Source: Microbacteriaceae bacterium VKM Ac-2854
GTDB taxonomy: Bacteria; Actinomycetota; Actinomycetes; Actinomycetales; Microbacteriaceae
Length of the DNA stretch: 64,000 nt
Direction: 5' to 3'
NCBI GenBank assembly: GCA_013205085.1
Contig: JABMLH010000004.1
Location: 186,001-250,000, forward strand
Below are positions 8,142 to 16,827 of the stretch, piece by piece (positions within the stretch are counted from its first letter, which is position 1; each line of letters begins with the position of its first letter). The notes below the pieces were generated by a model. The model was not told the DNA's origin, did no database searches, and saw only the letters and a list, made by a program, of their open reading frames with translations. Both the position numbers and the translations under genes were made by a program.

Positions 8142-8231
8142 CGTCAGAGTGCGTCAGCTGCAAGGCGGAGGAGGGAGCAATGACGAAGTCATTGTGACCG
8201 ACGACAACGCCGCAGATGGCGTGCTCTGGCG
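8142..8231. repeat. 90-bp dyad element with central hairpin
   Basis: Outer arms of 20 bp (8142-8161 and 8212-8231) pair with a few mismatches. At the centre is a perfect 7-bp hairpin, CAATGAC-GAA-GTCATTG (8178-8194), flanked by GGCGGAGGAGGGAG and GACCGACGACAACGCC. It abuts the HU stop codon by 4 nt. The combination GCTGCAAGGCGGAGGAG / ACGACAACGCCGCAGATG resembles a dispersed intergenic repeat I recall from other bacteria; a search would settle that. Confidence 0.6.
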
Positions 8232-8235
8232 GCGA

Positions 8236-8523
8236 TTACTTGGCGGCGGCCTTGAGCTTGGTGCCGGCGGAAACCTTCACCGAGTGACCCGCGGGGATCT
8301 CGATGGTCGCGCCCGTCTGCGGGTTGCGGCCGGTGCGGGCGGCACGCGAGGTGCGCTCGACGGCGATCCAGCCCGGGATGGTCACCTTGACGTCCTTGGA
8401 GACGGACTCTGCGAGGGTGGAGAAGAGCGAGTCGAGAACGCCGTTCACAGCGGTCTGGCTCTGGCCGGTCTCGGCAGCGATCGCCGCGACGAGCTCGGTA
8501 CGGTTGAGCGACTTGTCAGCCAT
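8236..8523 (-). CDS. hup: HU family DNA-binding protein
   Basis: 95 aa, the standard HU length. HU dimers bend and compact DNA with a pair of beta-arms. The N-terminal helix pair is NRTELVAAIAAETGQSQTAV; the arm region carries GRNPQTGATIEIPA with the conserved Arg-Asn-Pro and Pro tip; the end is SAGTKLKAAAK, the short C-terminus of simple HU proteins rather than the long Lys/Ala tail of mycobacterial HupB. ATG at 8523 has GGGAGGA upstream, so the longer upstream reading is not used. Single gene with its own terminator. Confidence 0.95.
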   Translation of the reverse strand: MADKSLNRTELVAAIAAETGQSQTAVNGVLDSLFSTLAESVSKDVKVTIPGWIAVERTSRAARTGRNPQTGATIEIPAGHSVKVSAGTKLKAAAK

Positions 8524-9057
8524 TGAAGTGTCCTCCCAGGACATTCGTGCTGTTGAGAACAGCTGGTGGTTTGTGGTTCGCCCGCCGCCTCGGATCGATG
8601 ACCCGTGGCGGGCTGGACGGTCGGTAACTTATCAGCCCATCTCGCCGAATCCGGGATTTTCAGGGCCCGGATGCCCGGATTTCCGCGGATTCGGCGCTGT
8701 TTCACCGGCTGGAGGGGCTTATTCCGGTCGCGGTGGGGTGAGCGGACGTCAGCTCCGCGGCCTGATCGTCCCGATCCGAGCCGGATACGGCCGGTCCGAT
8801 CGGCCCCCATCCGGTGGGTTTCTCCGAGCACCCGAGCGGCGCGGTGTACCCCATATCTCGGCCGAGCTCCGACCGGGCGGGTCCGACCTCATCCGCCCGT
8901 ACCCCGTTTCTCAGGTCGGACGTGCTCGGCACCGGATCGAGAATCGGTCACCTCCATCACCCGCACTTGCGCTGCATCTGTCCGTTTCGGTGGGCTTATC
9001 CGCGGGGACGCGACTTCGCATCCCTCCGATGCCACCGACACCACAGGAGTCGCCACC
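8524..9057. other. Intergenic region between divergent HU and secreted-protein genes
   Basis: 534 bp without a convincing gene. It should contain the HU promoter at the left and the 9058 promoter at the right. It is dense in short CCGGAT/GATCCG words and has one 9-bp inverted pair (GCCGAATCC at 8644 with GGATTCGG C at 8687). No clear -10/-35 pair could be assigned. Confidence 0.4.
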
Positions 9058-9555
9058 GTGACCGAGAACTCGTCCACCCCCACCCGCCGCGTCATCACCA
9101 CCGGGGCGCTCTGGAGCGTGCCCGCCCTCGCCGTCGCCGTCGCCGCCCCGATGGCGTCCGCCTCCGGCGACACCGAGATCGGCGCCTACAGCCTTCGCGG
9201 CACCTGCGGCATCCTCGGCGTGATCGGCCCCGGCTTCCTGCTGCAGGCCAGCGCCTCGGCTCCCGTTCCCGCCGGCACGACCATCCTGATCGTCGGCTCC
9301 GGCATCGCGAACGTCGGCGTCTTCTCGGTGACCGGCGGCCTCGCCTCCGTCTCCGTGCTGAGCGGAACCTCCCGCCTGATCACGCTGACCGCCCCCCTCG
9401 CGGCTGGCGCCACGATCGCCTTCCGCACCACGCTGTCGATCTCGGTCGCCTTCACCCTGACCGGTGCCAGCACCCTCCCCACCGGCTACGTCGCCACCGG
9501 CGCGAAGACCTCGGGCAGCGTCTCCTCGACCCTCATCCTCTGCTCCGCGAACTGA
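9058..9555 (+). CDS. Secreted protein with Tat-like signal peptide
   Basis: 165 aa starting at GTG 9058 with AGGAG 10 nt upstream. The N-terminus TPTRRVITTGALWSVPALAV and the following APMASAS form a twin-arginine signal with an AxA cleavage site near residue 38. The mature part is a small Ser/Thr/Val/Ala beta-rich domain with two cysteines (GTCGILG near its start, LILCSAN at the end). This plan, a Tat signal with a W-VPA core and a one-domain exported body, recurs in Microbacteriaceae, but no function is known to me. A GC hairpin follows at 9595. Confidence 0.75.
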   Translation: MTENSSTPTRRVITTGALWSVPALAVAVAAPMASASGDTEIGAYSLRGTCGILGVIGPGFLLQASASAPVPAGTTILIVGSGIANVGVFSVTGGLASVSVLSGTSRLITLTAPLAAGATIAFRTTLSISVAFTLTGASTLPTGYVATGAKTSGSVSSTLILCSAN

Positions 9556-9594
9556 CCCGCGCCGAGCCCTCTGCGAGGGACTCCTTCAGCGCGC

Positions 9595-9621
9595 GAGGGC
9601 GCCCCGCTCCGGGGCGCCCTC
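9595..9621 (+). terminator. GC-rich hairpin after the secreted-protein gene
   Basis: GAGGGCGCCCC-GCTCC-GGGGCGCCCTC: an 11-bp perfect stem with a 5-nt loop, 40 bp past the stop. No T-run follows, as is usual for actinobacterial terminators. Confidence 0.7.
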
Positions 9622-9659
9622 GCGTGCTGCCGGGGTCCCTCGCGGGTTAGGGTGGGGGC

Positions 9660-9929
9660 ATGCGGATGGTGTTGCTCACGCTCGGGCTTGTGCTCGCGGT
9701 GGGTTACGCGGAGCCCGCCGGGCTGCTCGCCGGAGTGGCCGTCGTGGGGCTCGCGCTCGCGGTGTCCGCGCAGTTGCGCGAGCGGATCGGCGTCGCGTTG
9801 CGCACCGCTCTTCCGCCCATGCGAGCGCCGGAGCGCGTCGAGCTGCCCGTTATCATCACGCAGAGCCGACCGGACGCTCCCGGTCGCCCCTCACCCCGAG
9901 CGCCGGGATCCTTCGCCGCGTCGCGCTGA
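9660..9929 (+). CDS. DUF6412-like small membrane protein
   Basis: 89 aa. Two hydrophobic stretches (residues 3-20 and 22-38) are followed by a basic segment and a Pro/Arg-rich C-terminus. It lies 59 bp before a YidC/Oxa1 paralog on the same strand; such a pair is the usual setting for DUF6412 proteins, which is the main reason for the name. ATG at 9660 is preceded by TAGGGT with a 6-nt gap, i.e. leaderless. Possible partner of the insertase; not proven. Confidence 0.65.
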   Translation: MRMVLLTLGLVLAVGYAEPAGLLAGVAVVGLALAVSAQLRERIGVALRTALPPMRAPERVELPVIITQSRPDAPGRPSPRAPGSFAASR

Positions 9930-9988
9930 GCCTTCCGCTCCCGCGCGGCGACACGGATCCCCTGTCCCTGCGCTCGAGGAGCAACCCA

Positions 9989-10714
9989 GTGAATATCGCT
10001 GCATCTTTCAACATCTACGAATTCGGCCCGGTAGCGGCCGCGCTCGACGGGGCCTACGCCGTCGTCGACCACCTCTCCACCCTGCTGGCGCCGATCGCCG
10101 GCGCCCAGTCCTCCGCGGCGGCGATCGTGCTGCTCACCGTGCTGGTGCGACTGCTGCTGACCCCCGTCGGCGTCTCGCAGCGGCGCGCCCAGCTGGCGCG
10201 GCTGCGACTCGCCCCGAAGCTGGCGTCGCTGCGAACCCGCTACGGCACGGATCCGCAGCGGTTGCAGAAGGAGACGCTCGCCCTCTACGCCGCCGAGAAC
10301 GTCTCGCCGTTCGCCGGCTTCGGCCCGTTGCTGCTGCAGGCGCCGGTGCTGTCGATCGTCTACGGCCTCTTCCTGCAGACGACGATCAACGGCCACGCCA
10401 ATGCCCTGCTGGCGCACACCCTCGGCTCCGCCTCGCTCGGCTCGAGCATCGTGGCGCAGTTCGCGACCGGCGGCTGGGTCGTCGGCTCGGTGATCCTGCT
10501 GCTCATCCTGCTCGTAGTGCTGGTGTCGCGGTGGCGCGGGCTCAGCCAGGCGGACGGACCGGTGGTGCCGCTGGCGCGGGCGCTGAGCTGGCTGCCGCTG
10601 ACGACGGTCGCCTTCGCGGCCTTCGTGCCGCTCGCGGCGGCGCTGTACCTGCTGGTCACTACCACGTGGACCCTGGGTGAGCGCGAGGTGCTGCGCCGGG
10701 CCATTCCGGCGTGA
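9989..10714 (+). CDS. YidC/Oxa1-type membrane protein insertase paralog
   Basis: 241 aa, GTG start at 9989 with GAGGAGC. YidC-type insertases help membrane proteins fold into the bilayer. Visible are the first helix after a short N-terminus, the Arg-rich cytoplasmic hairpin (SQRRAQLARLRLAPKLASLR), FGPLLLQAPVLSIVYGLF, and three further helices. It is shorter than the essential housekeeping YidC and lacks its long extracytoplasmic domain, so it is probably a second, accessory insertase. Probably co-transcribed with the small 9660 gene. Confidence 0.82.
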   Translation: MNIAASFNIYEFGPVAAALDGAYAVVDHLSTLLAPIAGAQSSAAAIVLLTVLVRLLLTPVGVSQRRAQLARLRLAPKLASLRTRYGTDPQRLQKETLALYAAENVSPFAGFGPLLLQAPVLSIVYGLFLQTTINGHANALLAHTLGSASLGSSIVAQFATGGWVVGSVILLLILLVVLVSRWRGLSQADGPVVPLARALSWLPLTTVAFAAFVPLAAALYLLVTTTWTLGEREVLRRAIPA

Positions 10715-10729
10715 CACCATCGAAGGTCC

Positions 10730-10801
10730 GCACGAACGGCGGTTCAGACGGGTTCACGAACGAGATACCGTTCACGACGTCGTCTCAACCGCCGTTCGTG
10801 C
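10730..10801. repeat. 72-bp palindromic element, copy 2
   Basis: Perfect 15-bp outer arms (GCACGAACGGCGGTT at 10730 and its complement ending at 10801) around an inner inverted pair, CACGAACGAGATACCGTTCACG. Same length and two-level plan as 2531-2602, though the inner sequence differs. It lies between the yidC paralog and the GH13 gene. Confidence 0.85.
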
Positions 10802-10823
10802 AGCACCGCGACGAGGGAGCATC

Positions 10824-12068
10824 ATGAACGACCGGAACTGGGCCGACACCGCGATCTGGTGGCACGTGTATCCACTTGGATTCGTCGGCGCCGATACCAC
10901 CCGCAATCCTCACGACGCCGTGGTGCACGCGTTGCCGCGGCTGAGCGGCTGGCTCGACGAGGTGCTCGCCCTCGGCGCGAACGGGCTGCTGCTCGGCCCG
11001 ATCTTCGACTCCGAGACGCACGGCTACGACACGATCGACCACCTGCGGGTCGATCCGCGGCTGGGCGACGAGGCGGATGTGGCTGCGCTGATCGCCGCGT
11101 GCCACGAGCGCGGCATCCGCATCCTGTTCGACGGAGTCTTCAACCACGTCGGCCGCGCGCATCCCTGGTGGCAGGAGGCCGTCGCCGCCGGGCCGGGCTC
11201 CGCCGCGGCGGATCGATTCGCCGCCGGCGACCGCGTGATCGACGGCCTCTCGGTGACGCCCTTCGAGGGCCACGACGCCCTCGTCACGCTGAATCACGAG
11301 AACGCCGAGGTGCGTGCCATGGTGCAGTCCGTGCTGGCGCACTGGTTGGAGCGGGGCATCGACGGCTGGCGGCTCGACGCCGCGTACGCCGTCGCGGCGG
11401 ACTTCTGGCGCGCGGTGATCGATCCGCTGCGTGAGCTCTTCCCGGCCGCGTGGTTCGTCGGCGAGGTGATCCACGGCGACTACGTCGGCTACGTCGAGGA
11501 GTCCGGCCTGGACTCGGTCACGCAGTACGAGCTCTGGAAGGCGATCCGCAACTCCCTCCAGGAGCAGAACCTGTTCGAGCTCGACTGGACGCTGCAGCGC
11601 CACAACACCTTCGCGGCGGCGTTCCTGCCGATGACCTTCGTCGGCAACCACGACGTCACGCGGTTCGTCTCCGCGATCGACGACGAGCGCAATCACGGGC
11701 ACGCCGTCGCGCTGCTGATGTTCGTGGCCGGGACGCCGAGCGTCTACGCCGGAGACGAGAGCGGGCTGCGCGGAGTGAAGGAGGAGCGCGCCGGCGGCGA
11801 CGACGCCGTCCGCCCCGAGTTCCCGGAGTCGCCGTGGCCGCGCACCGAGCTGTTCCACACGCATCAGGCGGCGATCGCGTTCCGCCGGCAGCACCCGTGG
11901 CTGGCGCGTGCGTCGGTGCGGAGCGAGCAGCTGACGAACGAGAGTGCGCTACTGGTGGCGACCGGAACGGAGGGGCAGCGGGCGACTCTGGCGCTGAATC
12001 TGTCGGATGTTCCGGTCGTGCTCGACGGAATCCGCACAGATGCGCATTCGTGGGCGTTCCGCGGCTGA
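10824..12068 (+). CDS. Alpha-amylase family (GH13) glycoside hydrolase
   Basis: 414 aa, cytoplasmic (no signal peptide). The four GH13 regions are seen: DGVFNHVG, GWRLDAAYAV with the nucleophile Asp185, FVGEVIHGDY with the acid/base Glu214, and FVGNHDVTRF with the transition-state Asp277. The N-terminal IWWHVYPLGFVGA is the first strand of the barrel. At this length there is little room for a full C-terminal beta domain. Likely acts on intracellular malto-oligosaccharides or a trehalose/sucrose-type substrate; specificity cannot be read. ATG with GAGGGAGC upstream. Confidence 0.88.
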   Translation: MNDRNWADTAIWWHVYPLGFVGADTTRNPHDAVVHALPRLSGWLDEVLALGANGLLLGPIFDSETHGYDTIDHLRVDPRLGDEADVAALIAACHERGIRILFDGVFNHVGRAHPWWQEAVAAGPGSAAADRFAAGDRVIDGLSVTPFEGHDALVTLNHENAEVRAMVQSVLAHWLERGIDGWRLDAAYAVAADFWRAVIDPLRELFPAAWFVGEVIHGDYVGYVEESGLDSVTQYELWKAIRNSLQEQNLFELDWTLQRHNTFAAAFLPMTFVGNHDVTRFVSAIDDERNHGHAVALLMFVAGTPSVYAGDESGLRGVKEERAGGDDAVRPEFPESPWPRTELFHTHQAAIAFRRQHPWLARASVRSEQLTNESALLVATGTEGQRATLALNLSDVPVVLDGIRTDAHSWAFRG

Positions 12069-12117
12069 CCGCGGCGGGTTACGCTCATCGCAGGATTGGC
12101 GCGAAAGGACCGCATCC

Positions 12118-12369
12118 ATGGCGACATCGACAGAAGCGAACGCCGTCTCCGGGCGGATCGGCTCCGACGACGAGACGCTCAGCGATCCCGGCCCCGGTGA
12201 GCGCAGCGGGATCTCCAGCGTGGTCGCCGCCGAGCTGATGGACGACACGGTGACGGCTATCGACGTGGAACAGGCGATCGAGGAGATGCCCGCGTTCGGC
12301 GTCGGTGACGACCCCGCGCATCCGATCCACGGCTCCATGGCGGGCGAGTTCGAGCAGAACGCCTCGTAA
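12118..12369 (+). CDS. Small acidic hypothetical protein (83 aa)
   Basis: ATG at 12118 with AAAGGA upstream. Polar and acidic, with segments VVAAELMDDTVTAIDVEQAI and EEMPAFGVGDDPAHPIHGSM; no membrane segment. No family recognised. The TAA stop lies inside the left arm of a 22-bp perfect hairpin shared with the convergent 12424 gene. Confidence 0.65.
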   Translation: MATSTEANAVSGRIGSDDETLSDPGPGERSGISSVVAAELMDDTVTAIDVEQAIEEMPAFGVGDDPAHPIHGSMAGEFEQNAS

Positions 12370-12420
12370 GAAGGGTTGTCACTTCGTCGGCTGGTGAGCG
12401 ACGAAGTGACAACCCTTCTT
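12368..12420. terminator. Bidirectional terminator hairpin, 22-bp perfect stem
   Basis: The left arm 12368-12389 (AAGAAGGGTTGTCACTTCG...) pairs without mismatch to 12399-12420 around a 9-nt loop. It lies exactly between two convergent genes. Read in either direction it ends in a short T-rich segment (CCCTTCTT), so it can terminate both transcripts. Confidence 0.85.
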
Positions 12421-12423
12421 CAC

Positions 12424-12924
12424 TCAGGTGCGCGAGCGCGCGAGCAGCAGCCGCTCGCCCGGCTCGTCGAGACACAGGATGACCGCCTCGGCCCAGGGCG
12501 ACTTCCCGTTCTCGGCGAGGGTGCGGCCGGTGCAGCTCCAGTCGCCGGGATCCTCGCCCTGCGACTCCAGCACCGGCACGGCGGTCAGCGGCAGGGACGC
12601 CCCGGTGTCGATCGCCTCGGGCACACCCCAACCGTCGGCGCAGCTGTAGGAGCCGCCGCAGTCGGCGAAGACCGGATCGGAGCCCCGCAATCGAGCAGCG
12701 GCCGGCGAGGCGACCGCGAGCACGGTCTGACTCTGCTGCCAGAAGCTGGTGCCGATCGCGCTGCCGCTGATCACGCCCGCGGTCTCGAGCAGCGCGGGTT
12801 CGGCGAGGAAGCTTGCCGCCTGCGCGCGAGCCTCGGCCTTGTCGAAGCCCACGGCCCAGGTCGCCCCGGCCACGACCGCGACCGCCACGACGGCGACGAC
12901 GCTCCAGCCGACAACACGATTCAC
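12424..12924 (-). CDS. Membrane-anchored secreted hypothetical protein
   Basis: 166 aa with an N-terminal hydrophobic helix (VVGWSVVAVVAVAVVAGATWAV, residues 4-25 by eye) acting as anchor or signal. The exported part has four cysteines (FADCGGSYSCADG, WSCTGR, VILCLDE) that could make two disulphides. GTG start overlaps the stop of the S9 peptidase gene by 4 bases, so it is translationally coupled to the peptidase. Function unknown. Confidence 0.72.
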   Translation of the reverse strand: MNRVVGWSVVAVVAVAVVAGATWAVGFDKAEARAQAASFLAEPALLETAGVISGSAIGTSFWQQSQTVLAVASPAAARLRGSDPVFADCGGSYSCADGWGVPEAIDTGASLPLTAVPVLESQGEDPGDWSCTGRTLAENGKSPWAEAVILCLDEPGERLLLARSRT

Positions 12925-14780
12925 GCGGGTCCCGCCAGCGCCGACTCGAGGAAGCGCAGCATCGTGCCGAGCAGCTCCTCCTTCGACTCCTTGCGTCGGT
13001 ACTCGTGGCCCTCACCGGCGAGTTCGAGGTACTCGACCGGTCGATCCAGCTCGCGCAGCGCGGCGACGATCTGCTGCGCCTCGCCGATCGGCACGTTGGT
13101 GTCGAGCTCGCCGTGCACCACCAGCAGCGGCACGTCGATCGCGAAGGCGCGGCCGAGCGGCGACAGCTCCTCCAACAACTCGGCGTCGTGCTCCGGATGC
13201 CCGTACTTGGTCACCGCTGCGGAGGCGATCCACGGCTCGGTGTCGCGGTAGAAGGTGAGCAGGTGCGACATGCCGCAGATGTCGATGCCCGCGGCGAACA
13301 CGCCCGGCGAGAACGCCAGCGACGCGAGGGTGAGGTAGCCGCCGTAGGAGCGTCCGGTCACCGCGATGCGGCCGGCATCCGCCACACCGATGTCGGCGAG
13401 GTATCCCGCGGCGGCGAGCACGTCGTCGAAGGCGCCGTAGCGGCGCTCCACGTCGTCGGCGTGCACGAAGTCGCGGCCGAAGCCGGAGGAGCCGCGCACG
13501 TTCGGCGCGAACACCGTGATGCCCGCCGCGGCCATCGCCTGGTGCTGCGGGTTGTAGGTCGGCCGCTCCTGCGACTCGGGGCCGCCGTGCAGGCTCAGCA
13601 TCGCGGGCCCGGGCTCCGCATCCGCTCCGACGTAGAGCCAGCCGGTGAGCGCGAGGCCGTCGCGGCCCTCGAAGCGCTCCAGCGTCGGCACCACCAGGGC
13701 GGTCGGCGGCAGTTCCGGCACGGCGGTGATCCGCGACCACTCGTGCGTGTGGGTGTCGAAGCGCCAGAGCTCACGCGGACGCTCGGGGCCCTCGACGCCC
13801 AGCACGACGGAGCTGCCGTCGCGCGAGAGCACCGGGGTCGAGGCGACGAGCCCGGGCAGGCCAGCCACGGGGATCCGCTGGTTGGTGGTGGTGTCGAAGA
13901 GCTCGAGTTCGCTCTGGCCGGCGACGTTCCAGACCAGCATCAGCAAGGCACCGGCGTCGTCGGCGTCCAGGCCCTCCAGCTCCGCGTCGTCGCGCGCGGC
14001 CAGGCGGCGCACTCGCCCGCGCCAGCCGTTCATCCCGATCGGCATCGCCACGAGCTGGCGGCGCGGCAGGTCGACGTCGGTGGCGACGTAGGCGACCAGC
14101 GGACTCTCGTGGTCGTTGATCGGCGCGGGTCGCAGCATCGCCACATCGGTGGAGCCGGTGCCGGAGTCGGGCAGCAGCAGGTGGTTCTCGGCGGTGAGTC
14201 GGTCGACCACAACGCAGTACTGGTGGCCGCGCTGGCCGTCGCGCAGCACGACCAGGCGCTCCTCGACCGAGAGATCGAGCACCGAGATCAGGTCGCCGTC
14301 GACGAGTTGCTGCCGCTCGCCGGTGACCGGGTCGACGAGGAAGGAGCGGGTGGGCTGATCCGGCTCCGCGGACGGGATGGTGACGACGACGTGGTGGCCG
14401 CTGCGGGTCCACGGGCCGAGCTCGGCATGGGCGTCGCGCGAGCCGGCGATCCGCTTGGCGTCGCTGCCGTCGGGGCGGACCACCCAGACCTGGGTGCGCA
14501 CGCCGCCGTCGGTCGCGACGAGGCAGGCGAGCCAGGCGGAGTCGGCCGACCAGGAGACCTCGATCACCGGATCCTCGCAGAAGCGGATGCAGACAGCCGG
14601 CGGGATCTCGCCGCTCGCGACCACCTCCTGGATCCACACCTCCGGCGCGCCGCCGCGATCGCTGATGAACGCGACCCGCGCCGCATCCGGCGTCATCGTC
14701 GGCCCCCAGCTGCCCCAGGCGTCGACGAGCTCCCGCCCGAGTCGCGCGGCCGCATCGATCCTCGTCTGCGTGAACGTCAT
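12921..14780 (-). CDS. S9 family peptidase (acylaminoacyl-peptidase/prolyl oligopeptidase type)
   Basis: 619 aa serine peptidase of the S9 family: an N-terminal beta-propeller (residues about 20-350, with repeated WSADSAWLACLV-like blades) and a C-terminal alpha/beta hydrolase. The catalytic triad is readable: Ser478 in GRSYGG, Asp560 in HGELDTNVP, His592 in GEGHEYRR. No signal peptide, so it likely trims short peptides in the cytoplasm. The start ATG at 14780 sits 6 nt after TAGCGT and has no Shine-Dalgarno, i.e. leaderless. First gene of a two-gene unit with the 12424 membrane protein. Confidence 0.9.
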   Translation of the reverse strand: MTFTQTRIDAAARLGRELVDAWGSWGPTMTPDAARVAFISDRGGAPEVWIQEVVASGEIPPAVCIRFCEDPVIEVSWSADSAWLACLVATDGGVRTQVWVVRPDGSDAKRIAGSRDAHAELGPWTRSGHHVVVTIPSAEPDQPTRSFLVDPVTGERQQLVDGDLISVLDLSVEERLVVLRDGQRGHQYCVVVDRLTAENHLLLPDSGTGSTDVAMLRPAPINDHESPLVAYVATDVDLPRRQLVAMPIGMNGWRGRVRRLAARDDAELEGLDADDAGALLMLVWNVAGQSELELFDTTTNQRIPVAGLPGLVASTPVLSRDGSSVVLGVEGPERPRELWRFDTHTHEWSRITAVPELPPTALVVPTLERFEGRDGLALTGWLYVGADAEPGPAMLSLHGGPESQERPTYNPQHQAMAAAGITVFAPNVRGSSGFGRDFVHADDVERRYGAFDDVLAAAGYLADIGVADAGRIAVTGRSYGGYLTLASLAFSPGVFAAGIDICGMSHLLTFYRDTEPWIASAAVTKYGHPEHDAELLEELSPLGRAFAIDVPLLVVHGELDTNVPIGEAQQIVAALRELDRPVEYLELAGEGHEYRRKESKEELLGTMLRFLESALAGPA

Positions 14781-14832
14781 CCTTCGACGCTACCGCGCGT
14801 GCGCCGCCATCGGCCTCGTCAGCGGGTTGTCG

Positions 14833-15020
14833 AGGAGTGGTTTCGGCAAGCTCAACCAGCAGAACGCCACCCCGTGGTTGAGGAGTGGTTTCGGCAAGCT
14901 CAACCAGCAGAACGCCACCCCGGTGGATGAGCCGTGGTTTCGGCAAGCTCAACCAGCGAAAGGCAAGCTCAACCAGCGAAAGGCAAGCTCAACCAGCGAA
15001 AGGCAGGCTCAACCAGCGGA
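14833..15020. repeat. Direct-repeat cluster with TTTCGGCAAGCTCAACC core
   Basis: Two 41-48-bp units (14833 and 14881) are followed by a partial third (14934) and then a 20-bp tandem array (GGCAAGCTCAACCAGCGAAA) at 14942, 14962, 14982 and 15002. The core is the same dispersed repeat seen at 26183 and 29113. It fills the gap between the S9 peptidase promoter and the end of the amidotransferase gene. Confidence 0.85.
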
Positions 15021-15032
15021 GACGTCCGCCCG

Positions 15033-16814
15033 TCAGCCGACGCCGTGCTCCTGCAGCCACATCTCGAGCAGGGCGAGCTGCCAGAGGGCGTTCGAGCCGA
15101 GGTTGGTGCGGGTCTCGTTCGGGGCGGCGAGCATCCGCTCGACCGTCGCCGGGTCGAAGAGGCCGCGGGCGCGGGCGGAGGGGTCGGTCAGCGCATCCGT
15201 CACCCGCTGCAGGTACGGCCCCTCCAGCTGGCGGATCGCCGGCACCGGGAAGTACCCCTTCGTGCGATCGATCACCTCGTCCGGCACGATGCCGCGGGCG
15301 GCTCGCTTGAGCACGCCCTTGCCGCCGTCGGCGAGCTTGAGCTCGGGCGGGATCCGCCCCGCCAGTTCCACGAACTCGTGGTCGAGGAAGGGCACCCGCG
15401 CCTCCAACCCCCACGCCATCGTCATGTTGTCGACGCGCTTCACCGGGTCGTCCACCAGGTTGATGGTGGTGTCCTGCCGCAGTGCCGCGTCGACCGACGT
15501 CTCAGCCCCCGGAACCGCGAACTGCGCCGCGATGTAGTCGCTCGCCAGGTCTCGCCCGAGCCAGGAGGGTGCCATCAGCCGCGACAACTCGTCGTAGCGG
15601 CGATCGAAGAAGACGGACGCGTACGCCTCCGCCGCCTCGCCGCGCGGCACCCCGGCCAGCGGCGGGTACCAGTCGTAGCCGCCGAGCACCTCGTCGGCAC
15701 CCTGCCCCGATTGCACCACCTTCACGTGCTGCGAGACGTCCTCGCTGAGTAGGTAGAACGCGACGCAGTCGTGCGAGACCATCGGCTCGCTCATCGCGCG
15801 GATCGCACCGTCGATCCCCGGCAGCAGCCGCGACGAGTCGATCTTGATGCGGTGATGATCGGTCTCGAATCGCTGCGCGACGAGGGTCGAGTACTCGAAC
15901 TCGTCGCCGGATTCGCCGCCCGCGGAGTCGAAGCCGATCGAGAACGTCGCCAGATCCTTCTGCCCCATCTCGGCCAGCAGCGCAACGACGAGGCTCGAGT
16001 CGATGCCGCCCGAGAGCAGCACCCCGACCGGCACGTCGGCGACCATCCGCCGCTCGACCGCGGTGCGGAACGACGCGATCAGCGCGTCCTCCCAGTCGCG
16101 CGCATCCCAGTCCGCGCGGGCCTCGTCCCGCGTGAACGACGGGGTCCAGTAGACGTGCTCGTGCTGCGAGCCGTCGGGCTCATAGACCCGCACCGTCGCC
16201 GGCGGCAGCTTCTTCACACCGTTGAGGATGGTGCGCGGCGCGGGCACGACCGAGTGGAACGACATGTAGAACATCAGCGCCTCGCGGTCGATCGAGGTGT
16301 CGGTGCCACCGCCGTCCAGCAGCGCCTGCACCGTGGAGGCGAAGCGGATCCGATCGCCCGACTCGTCGAGGTACAGCGGCTTGATGCCGAGCCGGTCGCG
16401 CCCCATCACCACACGTCCCGAGACGTGCTCCACGATCACGAACGCGAACATGCCGAGGAAGTGGTCGACGCAGTCGGTGCCCCACTCGGCGTAGGCCTTG
16501 CCGATCACCTCGGTGTCGGAGTGCGAGAAGAAGGTGTGCCCCTGGGCCGTCAGCTCGTCGCGCAGCTGCTCGTAGTTGTAGATGCAGCCGTTGAACACGA
16601 CGGAGAGGCCCGCGGCGGAGTCGACCATCGGCTGCGATCCGGCGGCCGAGAGGTCGATGATCGAGAGCCTCCGGTGCCCGAGCGCGGCCGGGCCGCGGGC
16701 CCAGATGCCGTCCCCGTCCGGGCCGCGGTGCGTCATGCACTGCGTCATCCGGTCGACCGCCGCGACGTCGGCCGTTCGTCCATCCAGCCGGAACTCGCCC
16801 GCCAAACCGCACAT
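15033..16814 (-). CDS. Glutamine-dependent amidotransferase, asparagine synthase / NAGGN amidotransferase type
   Basis: 593 aa. The N-terminal class-II glutaminase domain begins MCGLAGEF, with nucleophile Cys2, and has THRGPDGDG and FNGCIYNYEQLR. The C-terminal synthetase domain has the PP-loop SGGIDSSLV (residues about 265-273) and GADEVLGGYDW. It transfers ammonia from Gln to an AMP-activated carboxylate. The overall sequence resembles N-acetylglutaminylglutamine amidotransferases more than plain AsnB, so the substrate may be a small peptide. It lies 13 bp behind the GCS2/ATP-grasp ligase on the same strand, a clear operon; the two together suggest synthesis of an amidated di- or oligopeptide. 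Confidence 0.82.
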   Translation of the reverse strand: MCGLAGEFRLDGRTADVAAVDRMTQCMTHRGPDGDGIWARGPAALGHRRLSIIDLSAAGSQPMVDSAAGLSVVFNGCIYNYEQLRDELTAQGHTFFSHSDTEVIGKAYAEWGTDCVDHFLGMFAFVIVEHVSGRVVMGRDRLGIKPLYLDESGDRIRFASTVQALLDGGGTDTSIDREALMFYMSFHSVVPAPRTILNGVKKLPPATVRVYEPDGSQHEHVYWTPSFTRDEARADWDARDWEDALIASFRTAVERRMVADVPVGVLLSGGIDSSLVVALLAEMGQKDLATFSIGFDSAGGESGDEFEYSTLVAQRFETDHHRIKIDSSRLLPGIDGAIRAMSEPMVSHDCVAFYLLSEDVSQHVKVVQSGQGADEVLGGYDWYPPLAGVPRGEAAEAYASVFFDRRYDELSRLMAPSWLGRDLASDYIAAQFAVPGAETSVDAALRQDTTINLVDDPVKRVDNMTMAWGLEARVPFLDHEFVELAGRIPPELKLADGGKGVLKRAARGIVPDEVIDRTKGYFPVPAIRQLEGPYLQRVTDALTDPSARARGLFDPATVERMLAAPNETRTNLGSNALWQLALLEMWLQEHGVG

Positions 16815-16827
16815 CAGCTGCTTCCCA

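Noticed and set aside
13012-14952. Long alternative frames over the S9 peptidase
   Set aside because: Arg/Ala/Gly-rich shadows of a gene whose catalytic triad is intact in the annotated frame.
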